Assembly: GCF_001927245.1 (NCBI RefSeq)
Contig: NZ_MJUX01000009.1
Span: 124,001-188,000, forward strand
Origin: Acuticoccus yangtzensis
Lineage (GTDB): Bacteria; Pseudomonadota; Alphaproteobacteria; Rhizobiales; Amorphaceae
Direction of reading: 5' to 3'
Length of the DNA stretch: 64,000 nt
Shown: positions 1-6,737 of the stretch, one piece after another
How positions within the stretch are numbered: position 1 is the stretch's first letter
How the letters are laid out: each line of letters opens with the position of its first letter
Position numbers and translations under genes: made by a program
Notes under the pieces: model-generated
Told to the model about the DNA's origin: nothing
The model's input: the letters and a program-made list of their open reading frames with translations, nothing else
Databases searched by the model: none

Positions 1-402
1 GACGAGTTGAAGGAAGAGGGCGACTGGGAGATCCTGCAGAAATATTGCGGGTTCGAGTTCGACGACGCGGCGCCGAAAACCAACGCGCGCACGGCGTACG
101 AGAACATCCTCTACCTCGAGCGGCCGGGCTGTAACCTTTGCATGGGCAACCAGGAGAAGGCGGCGAAGGGCGACACGGTGCTGGCCACGTCGACCCGCCT
201 CTTCCAGGGCCGCGTCGTCGCCGATTCGGAGACGAAGAAGGGCGAGTCCCTGCTCGGCTCTACGCCGGTCGTCGTGCTGTCGGCCATTCTGGGCCGCACG
301 CCGACGCTCGAGGAGTACAAAGGTGCCGTCGAGGGGATCGACCTGACAAAGTTCGCTCCGCCGGTGAAGACGCCGCTGGACAGCCTGTCGGTCCACTTCT
401 GA
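1..402 (+). CDS. acnB: Aconitate hydratase B, C-terminal part
   Basis: Last 133 residues of aconitase B, a cytoplasmic TCA-cycle enzyme that interconverts citrate and isocitrate and often also dehydrates 2-methylcitrate. The gene enters from the left edge in frame 1 and ends with TGA at 400-402. The segment RPGCNLCMGNQ carries two of the cysteines that hold the [4Fe-4S] cluster, and the following STSTRLFQGR and GRTPTLEEY segments match the AcnB C-terminus rather than AcnA. Only the tail is visible, so start, operon and regulation cannot be judged. A strong hairpin follows at 436-467. Confidence 0.93.
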   Translation, partial: DELKEEGDWEILQKYCGFEFDDAAPKTNARTAYENILYLERPGCNLCMGNQEKAAKGDTVLATSTRLFQGRVVADSETKKGESLLGSTPVVVLSAILGRTPTLEEYKGAVEGIDLTKFAPPVKTPLDSLSVHF

Positions 403-435
403 TCCGGCGCGACCGGGACCACGGCTGAGACCTCT

Positions 436-467
436 CCCGCTCCGCTGGCCCACGCCTGCGGAGCGGG
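436..467 (+). terminator. Hairpin downstream of acnB
   Basis: Perfect 10-bp inverted repeat, CCCGCTCCGC (436-445) and GCGGAGCGGG (458-467), with a 12-nt loop, 33 bases after the acnB stop and between convergent genes. There is no T-run, so it may be an RNA-stabilising hairpin or a terminator working in both directions. The stem is related to the hairpins at 20706 and 48083. Confidence 0.6.
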
Positions 468-569
468 ACGGGATCGCGGCGCGCTCACCCCGTCGGCGGG
501 GCGCGCCGCTGTTCGCACAATGTGGCAGGCGAAGGACCGGCGGGAACGAGACCCGCGGTCACGCAGCGG

Positions 570-953
570 TCATTGCTCGACGGGCAATCCCGCCGACTTC
601 CAACCGTTCAAGCCCCCTTCGATGACGTCCGCGTCATAGCCCATGCGCTGCAGCGTGTCGGCCGCCAACGCCGCCCGGCCGCCGACGGCGCAGAGGACAT
701 GGACGCGCCCGGTGCCGCGCTGCGCGGTCAACCTGGCCTCGGCGCTCTCCGCTGTCGCATCCGCGCGCGTCTCCAAAAGGCCGCGCGGCACGTGCAGCGC
801 TCCGGCCACCCGTCCTGCGGTCTCGAGCTCCGCCGGCTCGCGCACGTCCAGGATGAGGTCACCGCCCGCGGCCGCCTGCTGGGCCTCCTGCGGTGACACC
901 GTGGCGACGCGGGTCCGCGCGTCGGCGACAAGGTCTTTCATGGTCAGGCTCAT
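570..953 (-). CDS. Rhodanese-domain sulfurtransferase
   Basis: Single rhodanese domain protein of 127 residues, predicted to move sulfane sulfur (persulfide) between thiols in the cytoplasm. The active-site loop CAVGGRA places the catalytic cysteine at residue 88, and the CH2-type motif LDVREP is at 35-40. The ATG at 953 has a GGAGG ribosome site 4 bases upstream and lies only 9 bases after the stop of the MBL hydrolase gene, so it is the last gene of the persulfide operon. In this context it probably consumes persulfide or thiosulfate made during sulfide detoxification; that role is inferred from the neighbours. Confidence 0.88.
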   Translation of the reverse strand: MSLTMKDLVADARTRVATVSPQEAQQAAAGGDLILDVREPAELETAGRVAGALHVPRGLLETRADATAESAEARLTAQRGTGRVHVLCAVGGRAALAADTLQRMGYDADVIEGGLNGWKSAGLPVEQ

Positions 954-962
954 GGTGCCTCC

Positions 963-1874
963 TTAGAAGCGGTCGACGGGCAGTTTCAGGTAGACGTGAC
1001 CGTCGTCCTCGGCGGGCGGCAAACGGCCCCCGCGCAGGTTGATCTGCAGTGCGGCGAGAATGCGGTCCGGAAGGGGAAGCGTGGCGTCGCGCTCCTCGCG
1101 GCGCTTGATCCACTCCTCACGAACGGTGCCGTCTTTCACATGCTGGTTGCCGGCTTTGTGTTCGGCCACCGTCGCTTCCCACATCGGCTCGTCGCGGTCG
1201 TCCGTCCCGTAATCGTGGCCGACGAAGAGCCGCGTTTCGGCCGGGAGCGCGAGGATCTGCTGGATCGAATCCCAGAGTTGACCTGTATCGCCGCCGGGGA
1301 AGTCCGCGCGCGAGGTGCCCACGTCCGGCTGCATCAGCGTGTCGTGGGTGAAGGCGGCATCGCCAACCACATAGGTGACGGATCCGAGGGTGTGGCCGGG
1401 GGAGAGCATCACGCGAGCCTCCATCGCGCCGATGCGGAACGTCTCGCCCGCAGCGAACAGATGGTCGAAGTCGCGATCGGGGGCGAAGACGTGCGGCATG
1501 TTGTAGATCTCCTCCCAGAGCGCTGCGATCTCGTGCACCTTCTCACCGATCCCGTTCGGCGCGCCGGTGCGCTCCTTCAAGTGCGCCGAGGCCATGATAT
1601 GGTCAGCGTGAGGGTGAGTGTCGAGCACCCACGCCACAGTCAGCCCCTGATCGCGCACCAGGTCCATCACCTGATCCATGCTTCCGGTCGAGAAGCGGTA
1701 GTGCTTGGTATCGAAGTTCCACACGACATCGATGAGCGCGGCCGCCTTCGTCTGCGGATCGGCACACACGTACTGGATCGAACCGGTGTCGGGCTCGTAA
1801 ACGCCCCAGACGTCGGGACTGCCGGGCCCGCGCGAAGGCGAATGACGGACGACGCGCTCTGAGAGCTTGCTCAT
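963..1874 (-). CDS. MBL-fold hydrolase, persulfide dioxygenase-like (Blh type)
   Basis: 303-residue metallo-beta-lactamase-fold protein. The metal motif THPHADH is at residues 86-92, with further histidines in SPGHTLGS and FVGHDYG. The family includes ETHE1/Blh persulfide dioxygenases, which oxidise glutathione persulfide to sulfite using iron. It sits between YeeE-type membrane proteins and a rhodanese and opposite a BigR-type regulator, the arrangement known for Blh in Agrobacterium and Xylella, so persulfide oxidation is the likely job. The ATG at 1874 overlaps the end of the preceding gene by 4 bases. A much longer upstream open frame exists but only overlaps the membrane-protein gene. 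Confidence 0.87.
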   Translation of the reverse strand: MSKLSERVVRHSPSRGPGSPDVWGVYEPDTGSIQYVCADPQTKAAALIDVVWNFDTKHYRFSTGSMDQVMDLVRDQGLTVAWVLDTHPHADHIMASAHLKERTGAPNGIGEKVHEIAALWEEIYNMPHVFAPDRDFDHLFAAGETFRIGAMEARVMLSPGHTLGSVTYVVGDAAFTHDTLMQPDVGTSRADFPGGDTGQLWDSIQQILALPAETRLFVGHDYGTDDRDEPMWEATVAEHKAGNQHVKDGTVREEWIKRREERDATLPLPDRILAALQINLRGGRLPPAEDDGHVYLKLPVDRF

Positions 1875-2314
1875 CGGGAGGCTCCTTTGGGCTGAAAGGC
1901 GGGAAGGCGCGCGGCGTTCGAGCCGAGCCACAGGCCGGCCAGCATCGCCGGCACGAAAACGAGCGTTCCGGGGGCGAGGAGCGGAAGGGCGGTCCATGCC
2001 GGACCCGGGCAGAAGCCGCCGATGCCCCAGCCGATGCCGAACAGCGCGGCACCGGCGATCAGCGGCCGGTCCACCCGCGTGGCGCGCGGCAGGTCGAACG
2101 AGGACCCCACGACAGGCGCACCGCGGCGCCACACCAGGCGATAGCCGATGAAGGCGGTCACGGTGGCCCCGGCCATCACGAAGGCGAGGCTCGGATCCCA
2201 GGTGCCGGCGAGGTCGAGGAAGTTCAGCACCTTCGCCGGGTTGGACATGCCCGAAAGGACCAGGCCGAGACCGAAGACGAGGCCGCTCAGGAAACCGAGT
2301 GCGAGACGCATCAT
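1871..2314 (-). CDS. YeeE/YedE-type membrane protein, second subunit (DUF6691-like)
   Basis: 147-residue integral membrane protein with about four hydrophobic segments, including VFGLGLVLSGMSNP near the N-terminus and GWGIGGFCPGPAW in the middle. The GxCPGP motif with its conserved cysteine is typical of the half-length sulfur-transport proteins that pair with another small YeeE protein (PmpA/PmpB in BigR-type operons). It probably moves a reduced sulfur compound or thiosulfate across the inner membrane. Tandem ATG codons at 2314 and 2311 overlap the stop of the upstream partner (ATGA), so the pair is translationally coupled. Direction of transport is not known from sequence. Confidence 0.85.
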   Translation of the reverse strand: MMRLALGFLSGLVFGLGLVLSGMSNPAKVLNFLDLAGTWDPSLAFVMAGATVTAFIGYRLVWRRGAPVVGSSFDLPRATRVDRPLIAGAALFGIGWGIGGFCPGPAWTALPLLAPGTLVFVPAMLAGLWLGSNAARLPAFQPKGASR

Positions 2315-2769
2315 GCCCCTCCGAAACCGTGACGCAGGACGAAGACCGTGACGAAGCCGGCGGCCATGAAGGTGAGAACCGCGATGAGCGAGCGCCGCGA
2401 CAGACGGGCGAGCCCGCAGACCCCGTGGCCGGATGTACAGCCCGATCCGAGCGCCGTCCCGGCCCCGACCAGCAGCCCGGCAATCGCCATGCCGACGACG
2501 GAGGCGGGGACCGTCTGGTCCACACCCATGCCTGCCGCCATGAGGAGCAGCGGCGCCGCGATCAGGCCGATCAGGAAGGCGATCCGCCAATCCCTGTCGG
2601 AGGGGGCGCCCGGCACCGGCACCAGCGCGGCGACGGCGCCTTTGGTGATGCCGGCAATCCCGGCGATGCGCCCGAACAAGCCCATCACCATCACCGCGCT
2701 GAGGCCGATGAGAGCGCCGCCGCCGAGGGAGGCCCATGGGGTGAATTCCGTGGCTGTGGCTGTGTCCAT
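2311..2769 (-). CDS. YeeE/YedE-type membrane protein, first subunit
   Basis: 152-residue membrane protein, first gene of the operon that continues with its partner, the MBL hydrolase and the rhodanese. It carries the YeeE/YedE signature GSGCTSGHGVCG with two conserved cysteines, between hydrophobic helices (for example AFLIGLIAAPLLLMAAGMG). The family imports thiosulfate or related sulfur species in the TsuA branch; the two-gene half-size form is found in sulfide-responsive BigR operons. The ATG at 2769 has a GGAGG site about 6 bases upstream. Expression is probably controlled from the 84-bp region shared with the divergent ArsR gene. Confidence 0.88.
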   Translation of the reverse strand: MDTATATEFTPWASLGGGALIGLSAVMVMGLFGRIAGIAGITKGAVAALVPVPGAPSDRDWRIAFLIGLIAAPLLLMAAGMGVDQTVPASVVGMAIAGLLVGAGTALGSGCTSGHGVCGLARLSRRSLIAVLTFMAAGFVTVFVLRHGFGGA

Positions 2770-2853
2770 CTGTGCCTCCGCGAGGATCGGTCTTGCCGGG
2801 ATTTCTCTAGACGCCTATATATGAGCAGACACTAAATGAGTCAATGCTAATAT
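2770..2853. promoter_or_regulatory. Divergent promoter/operator between YeeE operon and BigR-like gene
   Basis: 84-bp divergent intergenic region with an AT-rich core. It contains an imperfect direct repeat, CTATATATGAGCA (2815-2827) and CTAATATATGAAGA (2847-2860), the second running into the start of the regulator gene. BigR/SqrR repressors bind AT-rich sites in just this kind of divergent region, so autoregulation plus control of the operon is the natural inference. The exact operator was not resolved by eye. Confidence 0.5.
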
Positions 2854-3171
2854 ATGAAGATGTCCGGTGACGCTTCCGTTGCTGCGCTGCAGGAGAAGGC
2901 GGACCATGTGGCGAGCCGCCTGGCGCTCGTCGCGAATGCCAAGCGGCTCCTGATCCTGTGCGAGCTTGTGCAGGGCGAGCGGTCGGTCGGCCGCCTTCAG
3001 GAGGCGGTGGGGCTCAGCCAATCGGCCCTCAGCCAGCATCTCGCCAAGCTGCGCGACGCGGGGATGGTGGAGACGCGCCGCGAGAGCCAGACGATCTACT
3101 ACCGCATCGGCGACCCCGAGACCGCAGTCCTGATGGCGGCCCTTTACGACGCCTTCTGCAAGGACGATTGA
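2854..3171 (+). CDS. bigR: ArsR-family persulfide-sensing repressor (BigR/SqrR-like)
   Basis: 105-residue winged-helix repressor. The HTH region GLSQSALSQHLAKLRDAGMV is at 53-72. Two cysteines, C36 in the alpha-2 region and C102 near the C-terminus, occupy the positions that form the di- or tetrasulfide switch in BigR/SqrR, and no other metal motif of the ArsR/SmtB type is visible. It probably derepresses the divergent sulfur operon when persulfides crosslink the cysteines. No ribosome site is seen before the ATG at 2854 (a second ATG lies at 2860), which suggests a leaderless or weakly translated message. The name is given by cysteine pattern and context. Confidence 0.85.
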   Translation: MKMSGDASVAALQEKADHVASRLALVANAKRLLILCELVQGERSVGRLQEAVGLSQSALSQHLAKLRDAGMVETRRESQTIYYRIGDPETAVLMAALYDAFCKDD

Positions 3172-3315
3172 GCCGGCGGTGCCCACCGCAGCTGCCGCGG
3201 GCGACCTTCGTCGTGCGCATGGTCAGGCACAAGCGACGTGGCCAGTGCGCAGGCGAGCGCCGATCGGATTCCGTCCGCCGTAGACCCAGCTTCAGTTGCG
3301 CCCCGGCGGAGTGTC

Positions 3316-4098
3316 TCAGCGCGCGCTTTGCGGTTCGGCCATGCGCCGGTGCATCTGGGCGAGCACGGTGTCGGGGATGATCCCGGCGAAGAGGGCTTCC
3401 AGCTTGTTCATGAACCCGGACACGACTCCTGGCTCGCCGCGCATCATCGCGTCGTAGCCGTCGCGAGCCACCTTGGCAGGATCGGCCTTGCTGTCGTCTT
3501 CGCCGACCGGTGTGTCGGTCATGCCGGCGCGATTGAAGAACTCGGTGTCGGTGGGGCCCGGCATCAAGCACGTCACGGTGACGCCTGTGTCCTTCAGCTC
3601 GTTGCGAATGGCATAGGAGAACGAGTCGAGGAACGCCTTGGTGCCGTTGTAGACCGCCTGGAAGCTGCCGGGCATGAAGCCGGCAATCGAGCCGGTGATC
3701 ATGATTCGTCCGGCGTCCGCCTCGCGCATGCGCCGCCCGATCGCGTGCACCTGACAAAGCGTGGCGTTGATGTTGAGGTCGACGACGTCGAGGGCCTTGT
3801 CGAGATCCTCGTCGAGAAAATTGTTGCCGAGGCCGCGTCCTGCATTGGCGATCAGAATGTCGACCGGCCGATCCGCCACGGCATTGAAGAGCGCATCGTT
3901 GCCTTCCGCCGTGGTGAGATCGGTGACGACAGGCACCACGCCCCCGGCACCGAGACGGGTCAGCTCTGCGGCGGCCGCGGCCATCTCCTCATTGGCCGCG
4001 ATGATAAGGTCGTAGCCGTCCGCCGCGCAGCACTTGGCGAGTTCCAGACCGATCCCGGTCGAGGCGCCGGTGACGACGGCGAGTTTTCCGTTCGGCAT
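3316..4098 (-). CDS. SDR-family NAD(P)-dependent oxidoreductase
   Basis: 260-residue classical short-chain dehydrogenase, full length. The cofactor motif TGASTGIG is at 10-17, NAG at 85-87, and the catalytic set is S137, Y150 and K154 (YNGTK). PGPTDTEFF follows the usual PG motif. Substrate cannot be read from the sequence. It is convergent with the BigR-like gene and divergent from the MgtC-like gene, so it appears to be a single-gene unit. ATG at 4098. Confidence 0.9.
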   Translation of the reverse strand: MPNGKLAVVTGASTGIGLELAKCCAADGYDLIIAANEEMAAAAAELTRLGAGGVVPVVTDLTTAEGNDALFNAVADRPVDILIANAGRGLGNNFLDEDLDKALDVVDLNINATLCQVHAIGRRMREADAGRIMITGSIAGFMPGSFQAVYNGTKAFLDSFSYAIRNELKDTGVTVTCLMPGPTDTEFFNRAGMTDTPVGEDDSKADPAKVARDGYDAMMRGEPGVVSGFMNKLEALFAGIIPDTVLAQMHRRMAEPQSAR

Positions 4099-4594
4099 GT
4101 CACACAGTCTCCGGTTTCAGGACAACCTTGGTGCAAGGTGTCCTGCTGAAGTTTCACGTTGGAAAGCCGGCCGCCGCGTCTTCGAGCTGCAGCCGGTGGC
4201 TCATACGGACGGCCGGGCCGAGCCTCCCACGATCGACGACAAGACGCGCGCCGGCTTGTGTTGGAGGTGGTCCGATCGGGGTAATCCGCGGCCTTCCTGT
4301 CAGCGCGGCGAGGGACGAGGAGCCGGTCCGTCGTCCGGCTCCATAGCGGCCGCCGTCCGTCGCTCTCCCTCAGAAACAATCTCGTCGAAATCGACGTTCC
4401 GGCGCCGGAAGGAAACACTCAACTCTAATAACTTATGTTACCGTGAAAGAATAAAGCATATTTTATGCATTGTATTCTTGCGCAGGAGGCGCATACTGGG
4501 CGCTCTTCGCTGGCGCTATTGTTCCTCGTCACGGGAAAATTTGAGATTGCGCCGGCTTGCACCTCGTTTCGCGACTGACAGCCTCAAAGGACCT
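4099..4594. other. Intergenic region upstream of SDR and MgtC-like genes
   Basis: 496 bases between divergent genes. An open frame continues upstream of the MgtC-like start but has no family resemblance. The notable part is an AT-rich island at about 4375-4475 in otherwise GC-rich DNA, including the small hairpin GCATATTTTATGC (4456-4468). It probably holds the promoter of the MgtC-like gene, perhaps with a structured leader; no known riboswitch fold was recognised. Confidence 0.4.
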
Positions 4595-5041
4595 ATGAGC
4601 GAGTATGAGATGGTGCTGCGGCTGGGTGTGGCCGCGCTGGCAGGAGCCGTCCTCGGGATCGATCGGGAACTGCGCGGCGGATCCGCTGGGATCAGGACCA
4701 ACGGCATGGTCGGCCTCAGCTCCGCGGCGATCACGATCTCGGCGCTTCTCCTCTATGAGAGCCTACGGGCCGACGGCGGAAGCGAGATGGATCCCTTGCG
4801 GGTCATACAAGGCCTTGCCCAAGCGATCGGCTTCATCGTTGCTGGTACGATCTTCGTGTCTCGTGGGAGCGTCCACAATCTCACGTCGGCGGCAGGCATA
4901 TGGCTGGTCGCCGCAATCGGGATCGCCGCTGGCGCGGGTCAATTCACCCTCGTCATCACGTCGGTTTTGATCGGCATTCTTCTGCTCACTGGCGTGCGCG
5001 TCGTGGAGCGCTTCATCCCCGGCAGCCGAAAGGCGGATTGA
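4595..5041 (+). CDS. MgtC/SapB-family membrane protein (short form)
   Basis: 148-residue inner-membrane protein with four hydrophobic helices. The MgtC/SapB core is seen in VLGIDRELRGGSAGIRTNGM (residues 20-39), followed by the glycine-rich IGFIVAGTIF helix and the ITSVLIGILLLTGVRVVERF end. Family members relate to magnesium limitation, acid stress or virulence. The soluble C-terminal domain of classical MgtC (about 225 residues) is absent, as in SapB-type proteins. The ATG at 4595 follows AAAGGACCT; the open frame further upstream lies in the AT-rich leader and is not family-like. Confidence 0.87.
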   Translation: MSEYEMVLRLGVAALAGAVLGIDRELRGGSAGIRTNGMVGLSSAAITISALLLYESLRADGGSEMDPLRVIQGLAQAIGFIVAGTIFVSRGSVHNLTSAAGIWLVAAIGIAAGAGQFTLVITSVLIGILLLTGVRVVERFIPGSRKAD

Positions 5042-5090
5042 CGCCGAAGACCGCCGGTTGAGGCAGGCTCCCGCTCGGGAACCCCGTCGA

Positions 5091-5501
5091 TCACGTATCG
5101 CAATGGCGAGGCTGAAGTAGGTGAAGAGATCCCGCCACAAGGCTGATCGAGAGATATGGTTTCACCCAGCATGGAATATGCCGATAGGGTGCCGGAATCA
5201 TCTCGTTCGGCAGGCCCGTCGCGAACACGACCGGAATGTCGGCATCCATGAGTTGGTCGGCCACGGGGTAGACCAGATGACCATCAAGGGCGATGTCGAG
5301 TATCGCGAAGGAAACCGGCTTCGTTTCGAGAAGGTGGATGGCCTCGCCGGCGGTTGCCACGGGTCCGACGACGGCACCGCCGCAGCAGCGTACGGCACGA
5401 GCCAGATCCTCGGCGAGGTAGTATTCGTTTTCGACGACGAGGACGTTGTGACCGCTGAGGACGCGGCGCGAACCAAACTCGTTCCTTATCATGTCAGCCA
5501 T
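5091..5501 (-). CDS. Single-domain response regulator, first of three
   Basis: 136-residue receiver domain without an output domain. Phosphoacceptor D69 (ILDIALDG), T95 (FATG) and K114 (WVKP) are present. The acidic pocket reads VVENEYY, so one of the usual two acidic residues is replaced by asparagine, which could change phosphorylation or magnesium binding. It lies downstream of an HWE kinase and two similar receivers on the same strand, separated from the nearest by 311 bases, so it may have its own promoter. It probably acts by protein contact or as a phosphate sink. Confidence 0.85.
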   Translation of the reverse strand: MADMIRNEFGSRRVLSGHNVLVVENEYYLAEDLARAVRCCGGAVVGPVATAGEAIHLLETKPVSFAILDIALDGHLVYPVADQLMDADIPVVFATGLPNEMIPAPYRHIPCWVKPYLSISLVAGSLHLLQPRHCDT

Positions 5502-5812
5502 ATCAATCGCCGATCGGGTCGTAGTCTGTCACAAAGCGAGAATATGACGTCCCGATACGACGTGCTTTAACGTACATGAGTCATCCGCTCATTAAGGCGT
5601 TTCCCTGCTCCACGCGCATTTCCGCAGAGGAGCGTGCGCCGTTTCACGCGGGCTCGGCACCCGGATCGGGATGTTCGAGCCTCAGCGCGGCATGCGTTGA
5701 AACCGTGAGGCGGGGTCCAATTTTCCTGCCGTCGACGGGGCCTGCCATCTCAGAAAACCGCCCGGCGGCATACGCCGGATGACATCATCTGCTACTCGGG
5801 GAATTCGGCGCG
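5502..5812. other. Intergenic region between two receiver genes
   Basis: 311 bases. A short plus-strand open frame (5576-5782) shows no family features. GTTTCA and TGAAAC form a distant inverted pair around 5640-5705. Nothing else recognisable; a promoter for the 5501 receiver gene may lie at its left end. Confidence 0.3.
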
Positions 5813-6172
5813 TCAGATTCCGAGCGCGCGGCCGAGTTCCGCCAGAATGACCGGCTTGACGAGTCGGGGGACTGAGGCAAAGCGCTCGGGGACGACGGTA
5901 TCATCATACCCGGTCGCGAAGACGAACGGGACGCCACGTGCACGGAGAGTGTCCGCGATCACGAACGCCATCTCGCCATGCAGATTGATGTCGAGCACAG
6001 CGGCGTCGAGCGAAGGGGTCTCTTCGGCGGCGGCCAATGCCCTGTCGACTTCACCGAACGGCCCCACCACCTCGCCGCCCCTCTTGGTCACGTGGGAAAC
6101 CACTTCCCGCGCGATGAAGTAGTCGTCTTCGACGACGAGGATCCGCTTGACCGGTGGCCGACGCGTAGACAT
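5813..6172 (-). CDS. Single-domain response regulator, second of three
   Basis: 119-residue receiver domain with a complete phosphorylation site: acidic pocket VVEDDYF (E15, D16, D17), phosphoacceptor D61 (VLDINLHG), T87 (FATGYDD) and K106 (LVKP). The ATG at 6172 is chosen because AGGAGG lies 5 bases upstream; longer in-frame starts exist but lack such a site. It is on the same strand as the upstream HWE kinase and 140 bases after the third receiver, so it is a likely partner of that kinase. There is no DNA-binding domain. Confidence 0.88.
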   Translation of the reverse strand: MSTRRPPVKRILVVEDDYFIAREVVSHVTKRGGEVVGPFGEVDRALAAAEETPSLDAAVLDINLHGEMAFVIADTLRARGVPFVFATGYDDTVVPERFASVPRLVKPVILAELGRALGI

Positions 6173-6312
6173 CAGACCTCCTGAATAAGCCGCAGTGCGC
6201 GGCCGACGTGTTAACGACGTCGTTGATTGTAGTCCGCCGGCATTGTTTGGCCATAGCCTGAGGTGACCTGTAGCGCCCTGCACAGCGGCTCCCGCGCGCA
6301 CACGTTAAGCGC

Positions 6313-6690
6313 TCACGTGTCGCTGGCGCTCTGATCCCGTCCAAAGTCATCGAGCAAACGCCGCAGGGACTCGACCTTCACGGGTTTTGCGATTCGTGGT
6401 GCGTTGCGAAGGGACGGTTCCGGCAGTTGGTCGGCGCCGTAGCCTGTGGCGAGAGCAGAGGGGATGCCGCGCGCGAGAAGCATATCGGCGAGCGAGGTCG
6501 ACCGTTCGCTGCCAAGGTTCACGTCGAGCAGTGCGAAGTCGGGTCGATCGCGTTCGACCAGCGCATGAGCCTTGGCGACCGACGGCGCTGGGCCAATGAC
6601 GTCGCAGCCGAGCTGTGAGAGAAGGCGCGCCAGGTCCGATGCAAGAAGAAATTCATCTTCGACGACCAGCACGCGCAGTCCTTTGCTCAT
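6313..6690 (-). CDS. Single-domain response regulator, third of three
   Basis: 125-residue receiver domain immediately downstream (47 bases) of the HWE kinase gene. Its site is complete: VVEDEFLL, phosphoacceptor D56 (LLDVNLGS), T82 (LATGYGA) and a lysine in RIAKPVK. The ATG at 6690 has no clear ribosome site; a GTG five codons upstream (6705) is an alternative. As the closest receiver to the kinase it is the best candidate for its direct phosphotransfer partner. Confidence 0.85.
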   Translation of the reverse strand: MSKGLRVLVVEDEFLLASDLARLLSQLGCDVIGPAPSVAKAHALVERDRPDFALLDVNLGSERSTSLADMLLARGIPSALATGYGADQLPEPSLRNAPRIAKPVKVESLRRLLDDFGRDQSASDT

Positions 6691-6737
6691 GATGCAAGGC
6701 GGCACGACCCACCGTTCATGGCTCGGCCGCAGTCATT

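Noticed and set aside
5576-5782. 68-codon plus-strand frame between receiver genes
   Set aside because: No motif, and composition unlike neighbours; more likely non-coding.
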